In this document: piece after piece, positions 37,590 to 46,241 of the stretch
Position numbering within the stretch: the first letter of the stretch is position 1
Layout: each line of letters starts with the position of its first letter
Origin: Saprospiraceae bacterium
Lineage (GTDB): Bacteria > Bacteroidota > Bacteroidia > Chitinophagales > Saprospiraceae
Length of the DNA: 64,000 nt
Direction of reading: 5' to 3'
NCBI GenBank assembly: GCA_016719615.1
Contig: JADJYQ010000005.1
Location: forward strand, 1-64,000
Notes under the pieces: generated by a model
What the model was told of the DNA's origin: nothing
The model's input: the letters and a program-made list of their open reading frames with translations, nothing else
The model's database searches: none
Position numbers and translations under genes: made by a program

Positions 37590-38220
37590 CCAATGCCACA
37601 GTTAAGAACTCCCAAGGTTCCCTTTTAAATTAAATTTTCCCCTTTTTTGGGAAAAAACGGGATTGGCTGGTTAAAATTGCGGATTCGGGGGCCCCCCCCC
37701 CAAAAAATATCCCCCTTTTTCCCTCTGAAAATCACCCGCAAAACCTGAGGGGTCCCCCCCCCCCAATTATACCCCCGCCCGCGGCGCCGGGGGGAGGGGG
37801 AAAAAAAAAAACAAAAAAAATTTTAAAAAACGCATTTTTCCCAAAAAAATAAAAAAAATTTAAAAGGAGAGGCGAGGGACAAAATTTGTTAGTTGGTGTC
37901 GGCATGAAGACCGGGGGGGGGGGGGGGGGAGGGGGGATTAAAAATTTTTTTTTTTTTCCCCCCCCACCCACCCTCTTTGTATTTGTATTTTTAATAATCA
38001 TAATTCCAAATTAAAATTGGAAAAGGGGGGCGCCCGGGGGGGGGAAGGAAACAGCAAGACCCCGGTGGTTGTTTTTGTGTGCTGGCCAAAGGAACAGCGC
38101 AGGCCCGGCCGGGTCTTCGGGCCTAAAGGGAAACCTTTCCCTAAGAAGAGTCCTCTTTTTCAATTGATTCATTATTACAAAAGTCTACACAAACGGCTAC
38201 CGTTTTCTTGACTATGCCCA
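37590..38220. other. Low-quality consensus, probable contig junction
   Basis: Runs of C, G, A and T up to 17 long (for example G-runs near 37913-37930, C-runs near 37690 and 37756, T/C runs at 37948-37966) and abrupt GC changes, unlike anything else in the window. This looks like the error pattern of read tails rather than biology. Open frames here (for example 37732-38001 and 38017-38211) code only for homopolymer peptides and are not genes. The sequences on either side may not be adjacent in the genome. Confidence 0.8.
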
Positions 38221-38334
38221 ATTAATAACAGTGCCCCTTTGTAAAACTTTAAGCTTTGTCAAAAGCCAGACAATAACAACTTTATAGCCAATTGAATATC
38301 CTGATTATCTTTATCATTCTTAAAAACAAACATC

Positions 38335-39720
38335 TTGCGAAAGGTCATTTTCTATCTGATCGACGGTGCCCGTCCGGATATCATGAAAATCCTAATTGAT
38401 CAGGGTAAACTGCCTGCTATCAAAGAATTTTTTTACGATGTTTGTGGGATGTGTTTGGCAACGACCTGTTTGCCTTCAACCACTGGTCCGGCCTACTTGC
38501 CATTCTTAACGGGCCAGCATCCGGCAGCTCATCACATCACAGGTATCCGTTGGTTTGATAAGCAGGCCTATTTTGAAAAAAGCAGATGGTCGAGAAATGC
38601 CATGCGTTCTTATTGTGGATACGAGGCAAAATACTTTAATGATGATATGAATCCTGAATATCCCTCGCTGTTTGAAGAAGTCAGCAATGGATTCAATATC
38701 TACAACATGATCACTAAAGGCGTCGATCCAAAATTTGATGTGACGAGAAAAGAAAAAACGGGATTGTATTTTAGGGCACATTTTTATCACGAGCATCATC
38801 CTGTGGATCTATTGGGAAGCCGCAAACTTTTGGAAAGTCTGGATCAGGAGTTCGATTTTATTTTTGCAGTATTTCCCAGCGTGGACTGGGATTCACATAC
38901 CTATCACTATGCAGATGAACGCACTATTAGGGCTTATGAAATAGCCGATCAAAGCATTTCAGAAGTCGTTAATCGCTTGAAAGAAAAGGGAATCTATGAA
39001 GATACTTTAATGATACTTGCATCCGATCATGGCTTGAGCTCAACACATACGCATTTTGATCTCGGAAGTTTTTTTAAAAATCAGGGATATCGGGTTCTGG
39101 AATATCCGGCGATTGCCACCCTTTATCCAAATGTAGCGGTTTTTATTTCAGGAAATTCCTTTGCGAGTATTCATTTTTTAGATCAAAAGGAGATTTACTG
39201 GAAAGATCAATTGTTGCGCAATCATGGCTCCGTTATAGAAAGACTGCTGGCGAATGATGCAATAGATTTTATTATTTACAGAAATAACGAACGTTCGTTA
39301 GTGGTTCATAATAAATTTGGATATGCCTTGGTGGAAGCCAATCCCGATGGTTCATTTTTCTATCAACAGGAAACGTTTGATGTTCTGGGCCTCGGCAATT
39401 CACCATTGACCTTGAGCAGGGAAAATTCTTTAGAAACTACCATACAGACGAATTATCCGGATAGCTTGTTTCAAATTTCACAGATCATGAATAGTCATCG
39501 TGCCGGCGATTTTATCGTGAGTGCAAAACCAGGCTATGACCTGCGGGATTATTGGGAAATTCCCGAGCATAAAGGTTCGCACGGATCCTTACATAAAGAA
39601 CACATGTTGGTTCCTGTATTTGCGAATAAAGAAGGGATCTTGCCACAATATTGTAGGACGAGTGATTTGCACCCGACCATTAAGAACTGGCTCGGGATTA
39701 AAGGAATGATAAATGACTAA
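38335..39720 (+). CDS. Alkaline phosphatase superfamily protein (type I phosphodiesterase/nucleotide pyrophosphatase-like)
   Basis: 461 residues. Metal and nucleophile sites of the NPP group can be traced: FYLIDGARPDIMKILID (Asp10), CLPSTTGPAYLPFLTGQHPA (Thr/Ser nucleophile near residue 49, then L-x-T-G-x-x-P), PSVDWDSHTYHYADE (Asp and His) and MILASDHGLSSTHTHFDLGS (D-H). A later HKGSHGSLHKEHMLVPVF has the C-terminal His. No signal peptide is seen, so it is probably cytosolic or its N-terminus is wrong. The start is TTG 38335; the region just before is of poor quality, so an upstream start cannot be excluded. It overlaps the next gene by eight bases (ATGACTAA). Substrate unknown, perhaps a lipid head group given the neighbour. 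Confidence 0.85.
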   Translation: MRKVIFYLIDGARPDIMKILIDQGKLPAIKEFFYDVCGMCLATTCLPSTTGPAYLPFLTGQHPAAHHITGIRWFDKQAYFEKSRWSRNAMRSYCGYEAKYFNDDMNPEYPSLFEEVSNGFNIYNMITKGVDPKFDVTRKEKTGLYFRAHFYHEHHPVDLLGSRKLLESLDQEFDFIFAVFPSVDWDSHTYHYADERTIRAYEIADQSISEVVNRLKEKGIYEDTLMILASDHGLSSTHTHFDLGSFFKNQGYRVLEYPAIATLYPNVAVFISGNSFASIHFLDQKEIYWKDQLLRNHGSVIERLLANDAIDFIIYRNNERSLVVHNKFGYALVEANPDGSFFYQQETFDVLGLGNSPLTLSRENSLETTIQTNYPDSLFQISQIMNSHRAGDFIVSAKPGYDLRDYWEIPEHKGSHGSLHKEHMLVPVFANKEGILPQYCRTSDLHPTIKNWLGIKGMIND

Positions 39721-40795
39721 GGAAAATTCAAATAAAATTGACGAAGGCAATACGCCGAAGAATTGGAATAAGCTTAATGTTGACACAACATTAATTCGGC
39801 GGGGCGTTCTGATTTTTATATTCATTTCGGTCATTTCTTTTGCTGCTTTATTTTTTTATACCAATACTGGAAAAATTGTTGAAGTTTGGTCTGAAGTCAA
39901 TTGGTATTACCTGGCACTTGGCTGTGTTTTTATTTTCAATGATCTGTATTTAGGCGGCTTGCGAAACCATATTTTTATCCGGGAATTCGTACCGGGTATT
40001 TCCATAATAGCCAGTGTTAAAGCCAATCTCGCAAATATTTTTTTAGGGGCTGCAACTCCAACCCAGACCGGTGGTGGAGCAGCACAAATTTATATTTTTC
40101 ATAAATACGGGGTTTCACTGGCGGATAATATTTCAAATAGTTTGTTTAACTGGATTTCCACTCTGATTTTTTTTCCACTTTCAGGAGCCTTGGCCATCTA
40201 CATCCTGGAAGATACGATACCTGATGGTTTGGTCCTGCAACTCACCCACTTTGGATTTCGGGTCTTTGCGACATTATTTATTGTGGTTCTCATCGGACTA
40301 TTGGCTCCAAATTTTCTGGGCTCATTTATTTCGTTCATTGGAAGAAGTTTGAAATATGTTTTTAGAAACACAGGACACAAGATTTCTTTGTGGGGAATGA
40401 AAGCGGCCACAACCTTAAAGGATTATCAAAATAGATATCGCATTTTTTTTAGGCAAAAACCTCATTTGTTCTTGTACAGTTTTTTACTAACCATTATCCT
40501 TTATTTTAATAAATACGCTTTGGCATATATACTTTTATTGGCCTTTGAAGTTCAGGCAGATTTTTGGACTGTTATTTCCATTCAAGCTGTATTGTATCTG
40601 CTCTTGTATTTTAGTCCGAGCCCGGGCGGCAGTGGAATTGCTGAGATCAGTATTGGGGTTTTAATGGCCAGTATTTTACATGAAGAGTATTTGGCTTCGT
40701 TTGCATTGCTTTACAGAAGTTTTCTTGTATTTGTTCCGGCAATGATGGGGGCCTATGTATTGCTGCATCAATTGAAGCAGGAGGCAACTGCTTAA
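39713..40795 (+). CDS. LPG_synthase_TM (flippase-like) integral membrane protein
   Basis: 360 residues with about eight membrane helices, for example GVLIFIFISVISFAALFFYT, WYYLALGCVFIFNDLYLGGL, FATLFIVVLIGLLAPNFLGS and FLLTIILYFNKYALAYILLL. Family motifs: ANIFLGAATPTQTGGGAAQI (the T-P-x-x-x-G-G-x-x-A/G segment) and LYFSPSPGGSGIAEISIGVL (P-x-P-G-G-x-G). This is the membrane domain also found in lysylphosphatidylglycerol synthase and in glycolipid flippase-like proteins. The catalytic C-terminal domain of MprF is absent. Translation is probably coupled to the phosphatase gene through the ATGACTAA overlap, suggesting a joint role in lipid or polysaccharide processing. Confidence 0.88.
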   Translation: MTKENSNKIDEGNTPKNWNKLNVDTTLIRRGVLIFIFISVISFAALFFYTNTGKIVEVWSEVNWYYLALGCVFIFNDLYLGGLRNHIFIREFVPGISIIASVKANLANIFLGAATPTQTGGGAAQIYIFHKYGVSLADNISNSLFNWISTLIFFPLSGALAIYILEDTIPDGLVLQLTHFGFRVFATLFIVVLIGLLAPNFLGSFISFIGRSLKYVFRNTGHKISLWGMKAATTLKDYQNRYRIFFRQKPHLFLYSFLLTIILYFNKYALAYILLLAFEVQADFWTVISIQAVLYLLLYFSPSPGGSGIAEISIGVLMASILHEEYLASFALLYRSFLVFVPAMMGAYVLLHQLKQEATA

Positions 40796-40900
40796 GTAAC
40801 AAATGTAAAATCCAAAGGGCATCGTTAAGCTTCAAGATAAAGCTGTTAAGATTTGGGATAATTTTATAAATTTGTGACCCCTCACTAAAAGAGTTCAGAT

Positions 40901-43900
40901 ATGAAATTAAGTTTACAATTATTTTTAATTGCCATTTCATTGCTAAGTTTTAACGCGCAATCCCAAGACACCATCACTGTGCAAACAATTACATGGGATT
41001 CTGCCGGTCGCGAAGGCTGGTACACATTTCCGGATTTACAGACTTCGGAGATTGAAAGGATTAATCTGATCTATAACATTCGCTGTAAAAATGCACAAGT
41101 AGGTAATGGTGGCGTTGGCTGCGGCGAGTGGGATTATAGCTGCAATACATTTGTTACAGATACTTTTCGAAAGGATTCCGTTTTGCAGATACAGCGCAAA
41201 TTTGTAATACCTAATTTTACAGGTTCGGAATTTTATTATTCGAACAATCCAACCAGCAACTGTATTTCCTATTTTCAGAAAAGGGGAATTTATAGTGGCT
41301 TATCTAATGAGATCAATGGCACCATTGGTACTCTTGACCAGAACTTGAAATTAAAAAGCGAAACAGGAAAATTTTATTTTCTATTTACAGCTGCTGAACT
41401 AAGTAATGCAAATTTGAAAGCAGGTAAAATTCATGGCTTAAGATGGAATATTGTAAAATCGCCGGGTGAATTGTCATTTTTGAAAATTAAAATGAAGAAT
41501 ACCCGGGCAACTTCAATACAGTCAACAGGTTTTGATTTAGATAATTTGACGGAAGTCTATTTTTTAAACACGCCTGTACCGGCAAATGGATTGCAAACAC
41601 TGATGTTTTACAATAGTTTTAACTGGGATGGAACATCTCAAATACTGGTGGAAATGAGTTATAATGCAAATCCAACAGCAGGTGAAATTGAACTCGGTTC
41701 ACAAACCATTCAAAATGTTTCTGTGGGAGCAAATGAAAAATCATACAGTCTCTATCAATTTGGAGCTGCGGGATTTGAATTAGAACCTCAGAAATTAAAA
41801 CAGATTTCAAATGAAGTTTCCATTGGTTTTTGGGCTTATGGTGATCCGGATATCATGCCTGTCAATTCTTCTATATTGGAGGCTTCTGATGCGCAGAATA
41901 ACAGACAACTTAATGTTCACCTACCCTGGAGCAATGGCTCAGTGTATTGGGATTGCGGGAATGATGGCACTGGTTACGACCGCATTGAAAAAGCAGCACA
42001 AGCAAAAGATTATGAGGGGCAATGGACGCATTGGGCCTTTACTAAAAATGTGGGTACTGGTGTGATGCAAATTTATAAAAATGGAATTCTTTGGCATTCT
42101 GGTAGCGGAAAAAGAAAAGCTATCACAGTGGATAAAATGAAACTGGCGTCTGACATCAACAATCAACTATCCTACTTCGGAAGAATTTCACATTTTGCGA
42201 TCTGGAATAAGGAATTGGATTCCCTTACCATTAGAAATTTTATGTTCGATCCGGGTAATAATGCACATCCTGCTTACAATTCTTTACTTTATTATTTACC
42301 GCTCAACGATGGCGATCAAAATAAGTTAAATGATTTGTCACCAAATCCGGCAACTATTCCGGTTGCTACTGAATTAAACTGGTATGAAGAGAAAGGTCGA
42401 AATATAGTAAGTGGATTTCAGAATTTACAAGCCAGGCCTGTTACTACTTTTATTCAAGGAACCATAAATACCTTCAACTTGGAAACGATTTCTGCCTTGG
42501 AAGAATTTAGTACTGTAAAAACTCCGGTTACCGAATACGAAATTCTGAATGGCAAACCTGTTGTAAAAAACAAATTCCTTGTTTATCCTGCCGGCGATTT
42601 TATCATCAAAGACGAAAACGGAACTCCTGTTGATTTTAAAGTTGTTCCTGAAGATGGAATTTTTGTGATGGAGGATCTAAAATATCAGCGTTACGATCCG
42701 GCAAAATTCGAAATACTTTCTCTGGTAACTCCATATGGCAATGGATTGGATCTTACCAAAGACGGAAAAACGTTTGTATTTGATATTACCGATTATGCGC
42801 CGGTATTGCGGGGATCAAAAAAGATCAGCGTAGAATTTGGTGCATGGCAGGAAGAAATGGATCTTAAGTTTCAATTTATAAAGGGGAAACCGGCACGCGA
42901 AGTAAAAGAAATTCAAAATATATATGCTTTCCAGCGAGGATATATTGGCAACATCCTCAACAATGAAGTTTTTGAACCTCGTAATTTGAAATTACATCCG
43001 GATGCGAATTCTTATAAAATCAGAACAACAGTGACGGGTCACGAACAAAACGGGGAGTTTGTCAGCCGCAGTCATTTTGTGCGCGTTGATGGTAATAAAT
43101 CTTTTAGGAAATTTGATTTTACAGTTTGGAAAGAATGTGCCGACAATCCCATATTTCCTCAGGGAGGTACATGGATCTTTGATCGTGCAGGTTGGTGTCC
43201 GGGTGCTGCATCTGATGTGCATCAGTTTGATATTACTTCATTGGGTGACCCCGGTAGTCCAGTGAGGATTGATTATGGATTGAATGGCGCCAATATGGAT
43301 GCTGCAAATTATTTGGTCAGTTGTCAATTGGTAAGTTACGGCGCTGCAGCCTATGCAAAGGACGCCGGCATTGAAGCTGTCATTCGGCCGAATGTGGGTC
43401 GCGTGGAATTCGAAAGATTCAATCCGGCGTGCAGCAGACCTGCAATTCAAGTCAAAAATTTTGGTTCCGAAGATATTCGAAGTCTATTGATCAGGTACAA
43501 TGTTTTAGGAGGAAGAACGCTGGAGTTTCTTTATCAGGGAGAGATCAAACCTCTTGAAATTAAAACGATCGATCTTCCGGTAGATCATTTTGATTTTTGG
43601 ACCAACGCAACTACTACTTTATTTGAGGTAGAAATATTGAAAGTAAATGATATAAATGATGAAAATTCTAGAAATAATAAAATGTCCAGCAATTTTAAAT
43701 TGGTACGCATTTTTGATTTTGATCCCATTTTTGAAATAAGGACCAATAATATTGCCGGTGATAATAGTTATCGCATCAAAGACATGAATGGAAATATACT
43801 GATTGAGAAGAAAAATTTACCTGCAGCTACAACTACACAGGAAAATTTGAATGTTCCTAACGGTTGTTATACCCTCGAAGTCGATGATCAGGCACAAGAC

Positions 43901-44320
43901 GGATTGTCTTTTTGGTATTACCCCAACTATGGGAGCGGAAATTCAAGTATCAAACGCAGAGTGAATAACAACGTAATACCCATGGTCAGTTTTAAACCCG
44001 ATTTTGGTGCCGGTTTCAAGTATGATTTTATTGTGAATAAAGTAACGGCAACTGATGACGAGTCGACTTCTTATGTCGTAAGTCTGTATCCCAATCCGGT
44101 CAACGATTTGGTGAATCTGGAAGTTTTGGGGGCAGAAGGCCAGGAAGCCATTATTTATTTATTGAATGCAGCAGGTCAAAAGGTTTTAATGCACAGCATT
44201 CCACAAGATGGGAACAGTGTTCAAAAACAATTTTCATTAGCGGGTTTGGCTAAAGGAATGTATTTTATGCATATTCAGTTGAATGATAAAATCTTAATAA
44301 GAAAACTGATCCTCGATTAA
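40901..44320 (+). CDS. Secreted PNGase F-like protein with inserted LamG domain and T9SS sorting domain
   Basis: 1139 residues. Signal peptide LSLQLFLIAISLLSFNAQSQ. Near residue 74 GCGEWDYSCNTFVTDTF resembles the N-terminal segment of peptide-N-glycosidase F that holds the catalytic Asp (C-D-E-W-D). At about residues 286-443 there is a LamG-like domain (EVSIGFWAYGDPDIMPV, HWAFTKNVGTGVMQIYKNGI, FAIWNKELDSLTIRNFM). At about 750-770 FPQGGTWIFDRAGWCPGAAS matches the PNGase F C-terminal domain motif (G-T-W...R-A-G-W-C-P-G). The end has VSLYPNPVNDLVNLEVLGAE and AKGMYFMHIQLNDKILIRKL, a type A sorting domain. Uninterrupted. PNGase F removes N-glycans from glycoproteins; activity here is inferred from motif memory only. 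Confidence 0.75.
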   Translation: MKLSLQLFLIAISLLSFNAQSQDTITVQTITWDSAGREGWYTFPDLQTSEIERINLIYNIRCKNAQVGNGGVGCGEWDYSCNTFVTDTFRKDSVLQIQRKFVIPNFTGSEFYYSNNPTSNCISYFQKRGIYSGLSNEINGTIGTLDQNLKLKSETGKFYFLFTAAELSNANLKAGKIHGLRWNIVKSPGELSFLKIKMKNTRATSIQSTGFDLDNLTEVYFLNTPVPANGLQTLMFYNSFNWDGTSQILVEMSYNANPTAGEIELGSQTIQNVSVGANEKSYSLYQFGAAGFELEPQKLKQISNEVSIGFWAYGDPDIMPVNSSILEASDAQNNRQLNVHLPWSNGSVYWDCGNDGTGYDRIEKAAQAKDYEGQWTHWAFTKNVGTGVMQIYKNGILWHSGSGKRKAITVDKMKLASDINNQLSYFGRISHFAIWNKELDSLTIRNFMFDPGNNAHPAYNSLLYYLPLNDGDQNKLNDLSPNPATIPVATELNWYEEKGRNIVSGFQNLQARPVTTFIQGTINTFNLETISALEEFSTVKTPVTEYEILNGKPVVKNKFLVYPAGDFIIKDENGTPVDFKVVPEDGIFVMEDLKYQRYDPAKFEILSLVTPYGNGLDLTKDGKTFVFDITDYAPVLRGSKKISVEFGAWQEEMDLKFQFIKGKPAREVKEIQNIYAFQRGYIGNILNNEVFEPRNLKLHPDANSYKIRTTVTGHEQNGEFVSRSHFVRVDGNKSFRKFDFTVWKECADNPIFPQGGTWIFDRAGWCPGAASDVHQFDITSLGDPGSPVRIDYGLNGANMDAANYLVSCQLVSYGAAAYAKDAGIEAVIRPNVGRVEFERFNPACSRPAIQVKNFGSEDIRSLLIRYNVLGGRTLEFLYQGEIKPLEIKTIDLPVDHFDFWTNATTTLFEVEILKVNDINDENSRNNKMSSNFKLVRIFDFDPIFEIRTNNIAGDNSYRIKDMNGNILIEKKNLPAATTTQENLNVPNGCYTLEVDDQAQDGLSFWYYPNYGSGNSSIKRRVNNNVIPMVSFKPDFGAGFKYDFIVNKVTATDDESTSYVVSLYPNPVNDLVNLEVLGAEGQEAIIYLLNAAGQKVLMHSIPQDGNSVQKQFSLAGLAKGMYFMHIQLNDKILIRKLILD

Positions 44321-44409
44321 TTATTCAATAAACCTATTGCAAACAAGTATATTGTTCATCAGAATATTGAAATGTAAATGGCTTTTTAAGAATCAGAAAT
44401 TCACATTTG

Positions 44410-44904
44410 TTGAAAACAATCGTGTGTTTATTTATTTTTATCCGACCATTGATTGCGCAAATGGACGCCAACAAAAAATACCTTCTCGAGCAATCACTGC
44501 CCGATGTCTGTCGGGAAATTCTGCAATCATCAAATGTTTCCAATCAATATCAGATATCAGATCATCTCAATCCATTTTATTTGGAAGCAGATTTTAACGG
44601 CGATCAAAAAATAGATGCAGCCATTGTGGTTCAGGAAAAAACAAATCGCAAAATTGGAATCATGATCATCCACGGTGGCAGCAAATCGTATCACATTCTT
44701 GGTGCAGGGAAAGAATTGGGTAATGGTGGAGATGATTTTGCATGGATGGATATCTGGAAAGTGTATCGTCAAAAACAAATTGGGAAAAAATTAAAACCAA
44801 TTGTCCTTTCAGGTGCAGGAATATGGATTGAAAAATCGGAATCGGCAAGTGCGATTGTGTACTGGGATGGAAAGGGATATCGATGGTACCAGGCTGGGGA
44901 TTGA
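44410..44904 (+). CDS. Exported protein of unknown function
   Basis: About 164 residues. The start is a TTG, 44410 preferred (KTIVCLFIFIRPLIAQ makes a compact signal peptide); another TTG precedes at 44407. The mature part has YLEADFNGDQKIDAAIVVQE, a D-x-N-x-D-x-x-x-D calcium-type or FG-GAP-like loop, then IGIMIIHGGSKSYHILGAGK and IVLSGAGIWIEKSESASAIV with WDGKGYRWYQAGD at the end. Proteins of this shape are common in Bacteroidota and uncharacterised. It follows the PNGase F-like gene in the same direction after 89 bases. Confidence 0.6.
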   Translation: MKTIVCLFIFIRPLIAQMDANKKYLLEQSLPDVCREILQSSNVSNQYQISDHLNPFYLEADFNGDQKIDAAIVVQEKTNRKIGIMIIHGGSKSYHILGAGKELGNGGDDFAWMDIWKVYRQKQIGKKLKPIVLSGAGIWIEKSESASAIVYWDGKGYRWYQAGD

Positions 44905-45239
44905 GGATTAGGCTTTTAGGCCTGTAGGCATTTAGGGGTTTAGGCATGTAGGAGGAAGGCATGTAGGCATATAGGGGTTTAGGCATGTAGGAAGAAGGTT
45001 GTGAGTGTGTATTTAGTGGAAGTAAGAAAAATTGTTTCTTTGACTCCTTAGCCTTGATCCCTGACCCTTGACTATTGCCCCAGTCTGTACGTCAAAACCA
45101 ACAACCATGAAGTACTTTGGCGCATTCAATCAAAGTATAGAGTTATTGAATAAATGACTCAAATATCTTGAAGTATATTTTCGGTTAAATGTATTTTAAA
45201 ACTGTAATATTGTATTTTGAATAAATTCAATATTATACT
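44905..45239. repeat. Period-8 degenerate repeat (TAGGCATG type) and spacer
   Basis: From 44908 to 45000 the motif TAGGCATG / TAGGGGTT / TAGGAAGA repeats with period 8. The complementary type (CCTANNNG) follows the next gene at 45637-45705, so the four-helix-bundle gene is flanked by the repeat in inverted orientation. The rest (45001-45239) shows no gene. Confidence 0.7.
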
Positions 45240-45605
45240 ATGAGAGATTATACTAAAATTAAAGCATTTTTATTAGTTGATGATCTGGTTATTCTTGTTT
45301 ATCGGGTCACAAAGAATTTTCCAACCGAAGAAAAATTTGGACTTGTACAACAAATAAGGCGCGCTATAATTTCGGTCGCTTCCAATATTGTAGAAGGATG
45401 CTATCGACAAAGTCAAAATGAATTTATTAGATTTCTTGAAATAGCTTTTGCATCACTTAAGGAATCCCATTATCAAATAAATATTTCCAATAGATTAGGG
45501 TATATCGATTCAATTACTTTTCAGCTGATAGACAAAAAAATGAATGAAGCAGAAAAAGTATTAGCTTCTTATTACAAATTCCATAAAAATGACAAGCAAT
45601 TATGA
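45240..45605 (+). CDS. Four-helix-bundle protein (23S rRNA intervening-sequence type)
   Basis: 121 residues. IKAFLLVDDLVILVYRVTKN then FPTEEKFGLVQQIRRAIISV, ASNIVEGCYRQSQNEFIRFL, EIAFASLKESHYQINISNRL and LIDKKMNEAEKVLASYYKF follow the S23/four-helix-bundle family closely (F-P-x-x-E-x-F-G-L...Q-I-R-R-A...S-I-x-x-N-I-A-E-G). The family was first found inside intervening sequences of 23S rRNA genes, but many members, like this one, lie alone on chromosomes. Function unknown. It is bracketed by period-8 minisatellites in opposite orientation and preceded by a hairpin-prone AATATTG...CAATATT stretch. Confidence 0.9.
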   Translation: MRDYTKIKAFLLVDDLVILVYRVTKNFPTEEKFGLVQQIRRAIISVASNIVEGCYRQSQNEFIRFLEIAFASLKESHYQINISNRLGYIDSITFQLIDKKMNEAEKVLASYYKFHKNDKQL

Positions 45606-45636
45606 ATCAATCCCCCCACCACCACATTCCTACTTT

Positions 45637-45705
45637 CCTTTACACCTACATTCCTAAACGCCTATATGCCTACCAGCCTATATGCCTACCAGCCTAAACG
45701 CCTAA
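45637..45705. repeat. Period-8 degenerate repeat (CCTANNNG type)
   Basis: CCTACATT CCTAAACG CCTATATG CCTACCAG CCTATATG CCTACCAG CCTAAACG CCTA, i.e. an 8-bp period with a variable second half. It reaches the stop codon of dcd at 45702. Confidence 0.8.
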
Positions 45706-46238
45706 AACTGATTCTTCCACATCATACTCTCCACCGGAAGCCGAGTGCGGTGATTGTATTTGGCATTCGACTTTTTATTGTAATAATTTGAAATATCTCC
45801 TTCTACCGCAAAATAAATCAATTGTCCGATGGGCATGCCTGCATAAATGCGAACCGGCTGTACGCAGCTGATCTCCAATGTCCAGTTGTTGCAAAAACCC
45901 ACATCACCTTTACCCGCAGTTGCATGAATGTCGATGCCAAGTCTGCCCACGCTGGATTTGCCTTCGAGGAAAGGCACAGCATGGTGAGTTTCAGTATATT
46001 CCTCTGTGACACCCAAATAAAGTGTTCCAGGTTGTATTACAAATCCTTCGTCAGGTATTTTGATATAAGTAATGGTATTGTGAACTTTAGCATCCAATTC
46101 TCGGGCATCATAGACTGCCAGGGTATCGCCAAGATGTACATCATATGAATTGGTACCCAGGTTTTCTTGACGGTAGGGCTCAATGACGATGTCGCCGGTT
46201 TCTATGGCTTCTAGTATTTTATTATCGCTTAGGATCAT
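45702..46238 (-). CDS. dcd: dCTP deaminase
   Basis: Converts dCTP to dUTP, feeding dTMP synthesis. 178 residues, normal for this trimeric enzyme. Motifs: MILSDNKILEAIETGDIVIE, LGTNSYDVHLGDTLAVYDAR, TLYLGVTEEYTETHHAVPFL, EGKSSVGRLGIDIHATAGKG (S-S-x-G-R-x-G with the active-site region) and GFCNNWTLEISCVQPVRIYA. Start ATG 46236-46238. The WD40 gene ends four bases upstream on the same strand, so the two are probably one transcript. Intact. Confidence 0.95.
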   Translation of the reverse strand: MILSDNKILEAIETGDIVIEPYRQENLGTNSYDVHLGDTLAVYDARELDAKVHNTITYIKIPDEGFVIQPGTLYLGVTEEYTETHHAVPFLEGKSSVGRLGIDIHATAGKGDVGFCNNWTLEISCVQPVRIYAGMPIGQLIYFAVEGDISNYYNKKSNAKYNHRTRLPVESMMWKNQF

Positions 46239-46241
46239 GGT

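Noticed and set aside
37732..38211. Open frames with poly-Pro/Phe/Gly peptides
   Set aside because: They arise from homopolymer noise in a low-quality stretch and have no gene-like features.
38335..40795. Phosphatase plus LPG_synthase_TM as an MprF-like lysyl-lipid system
   Set aside because: The catalytic aminoacyl-transfer domain of MprF is missing and the membrane domain alone is widespread, so only a general lipid or glycan role is supportable.
44407..44904. VCBS/FG-GAP calcium-binding protein call for this gene
   Set aside because: Only a single D-x-N-x-D-like loop is visible; not enough for the family.
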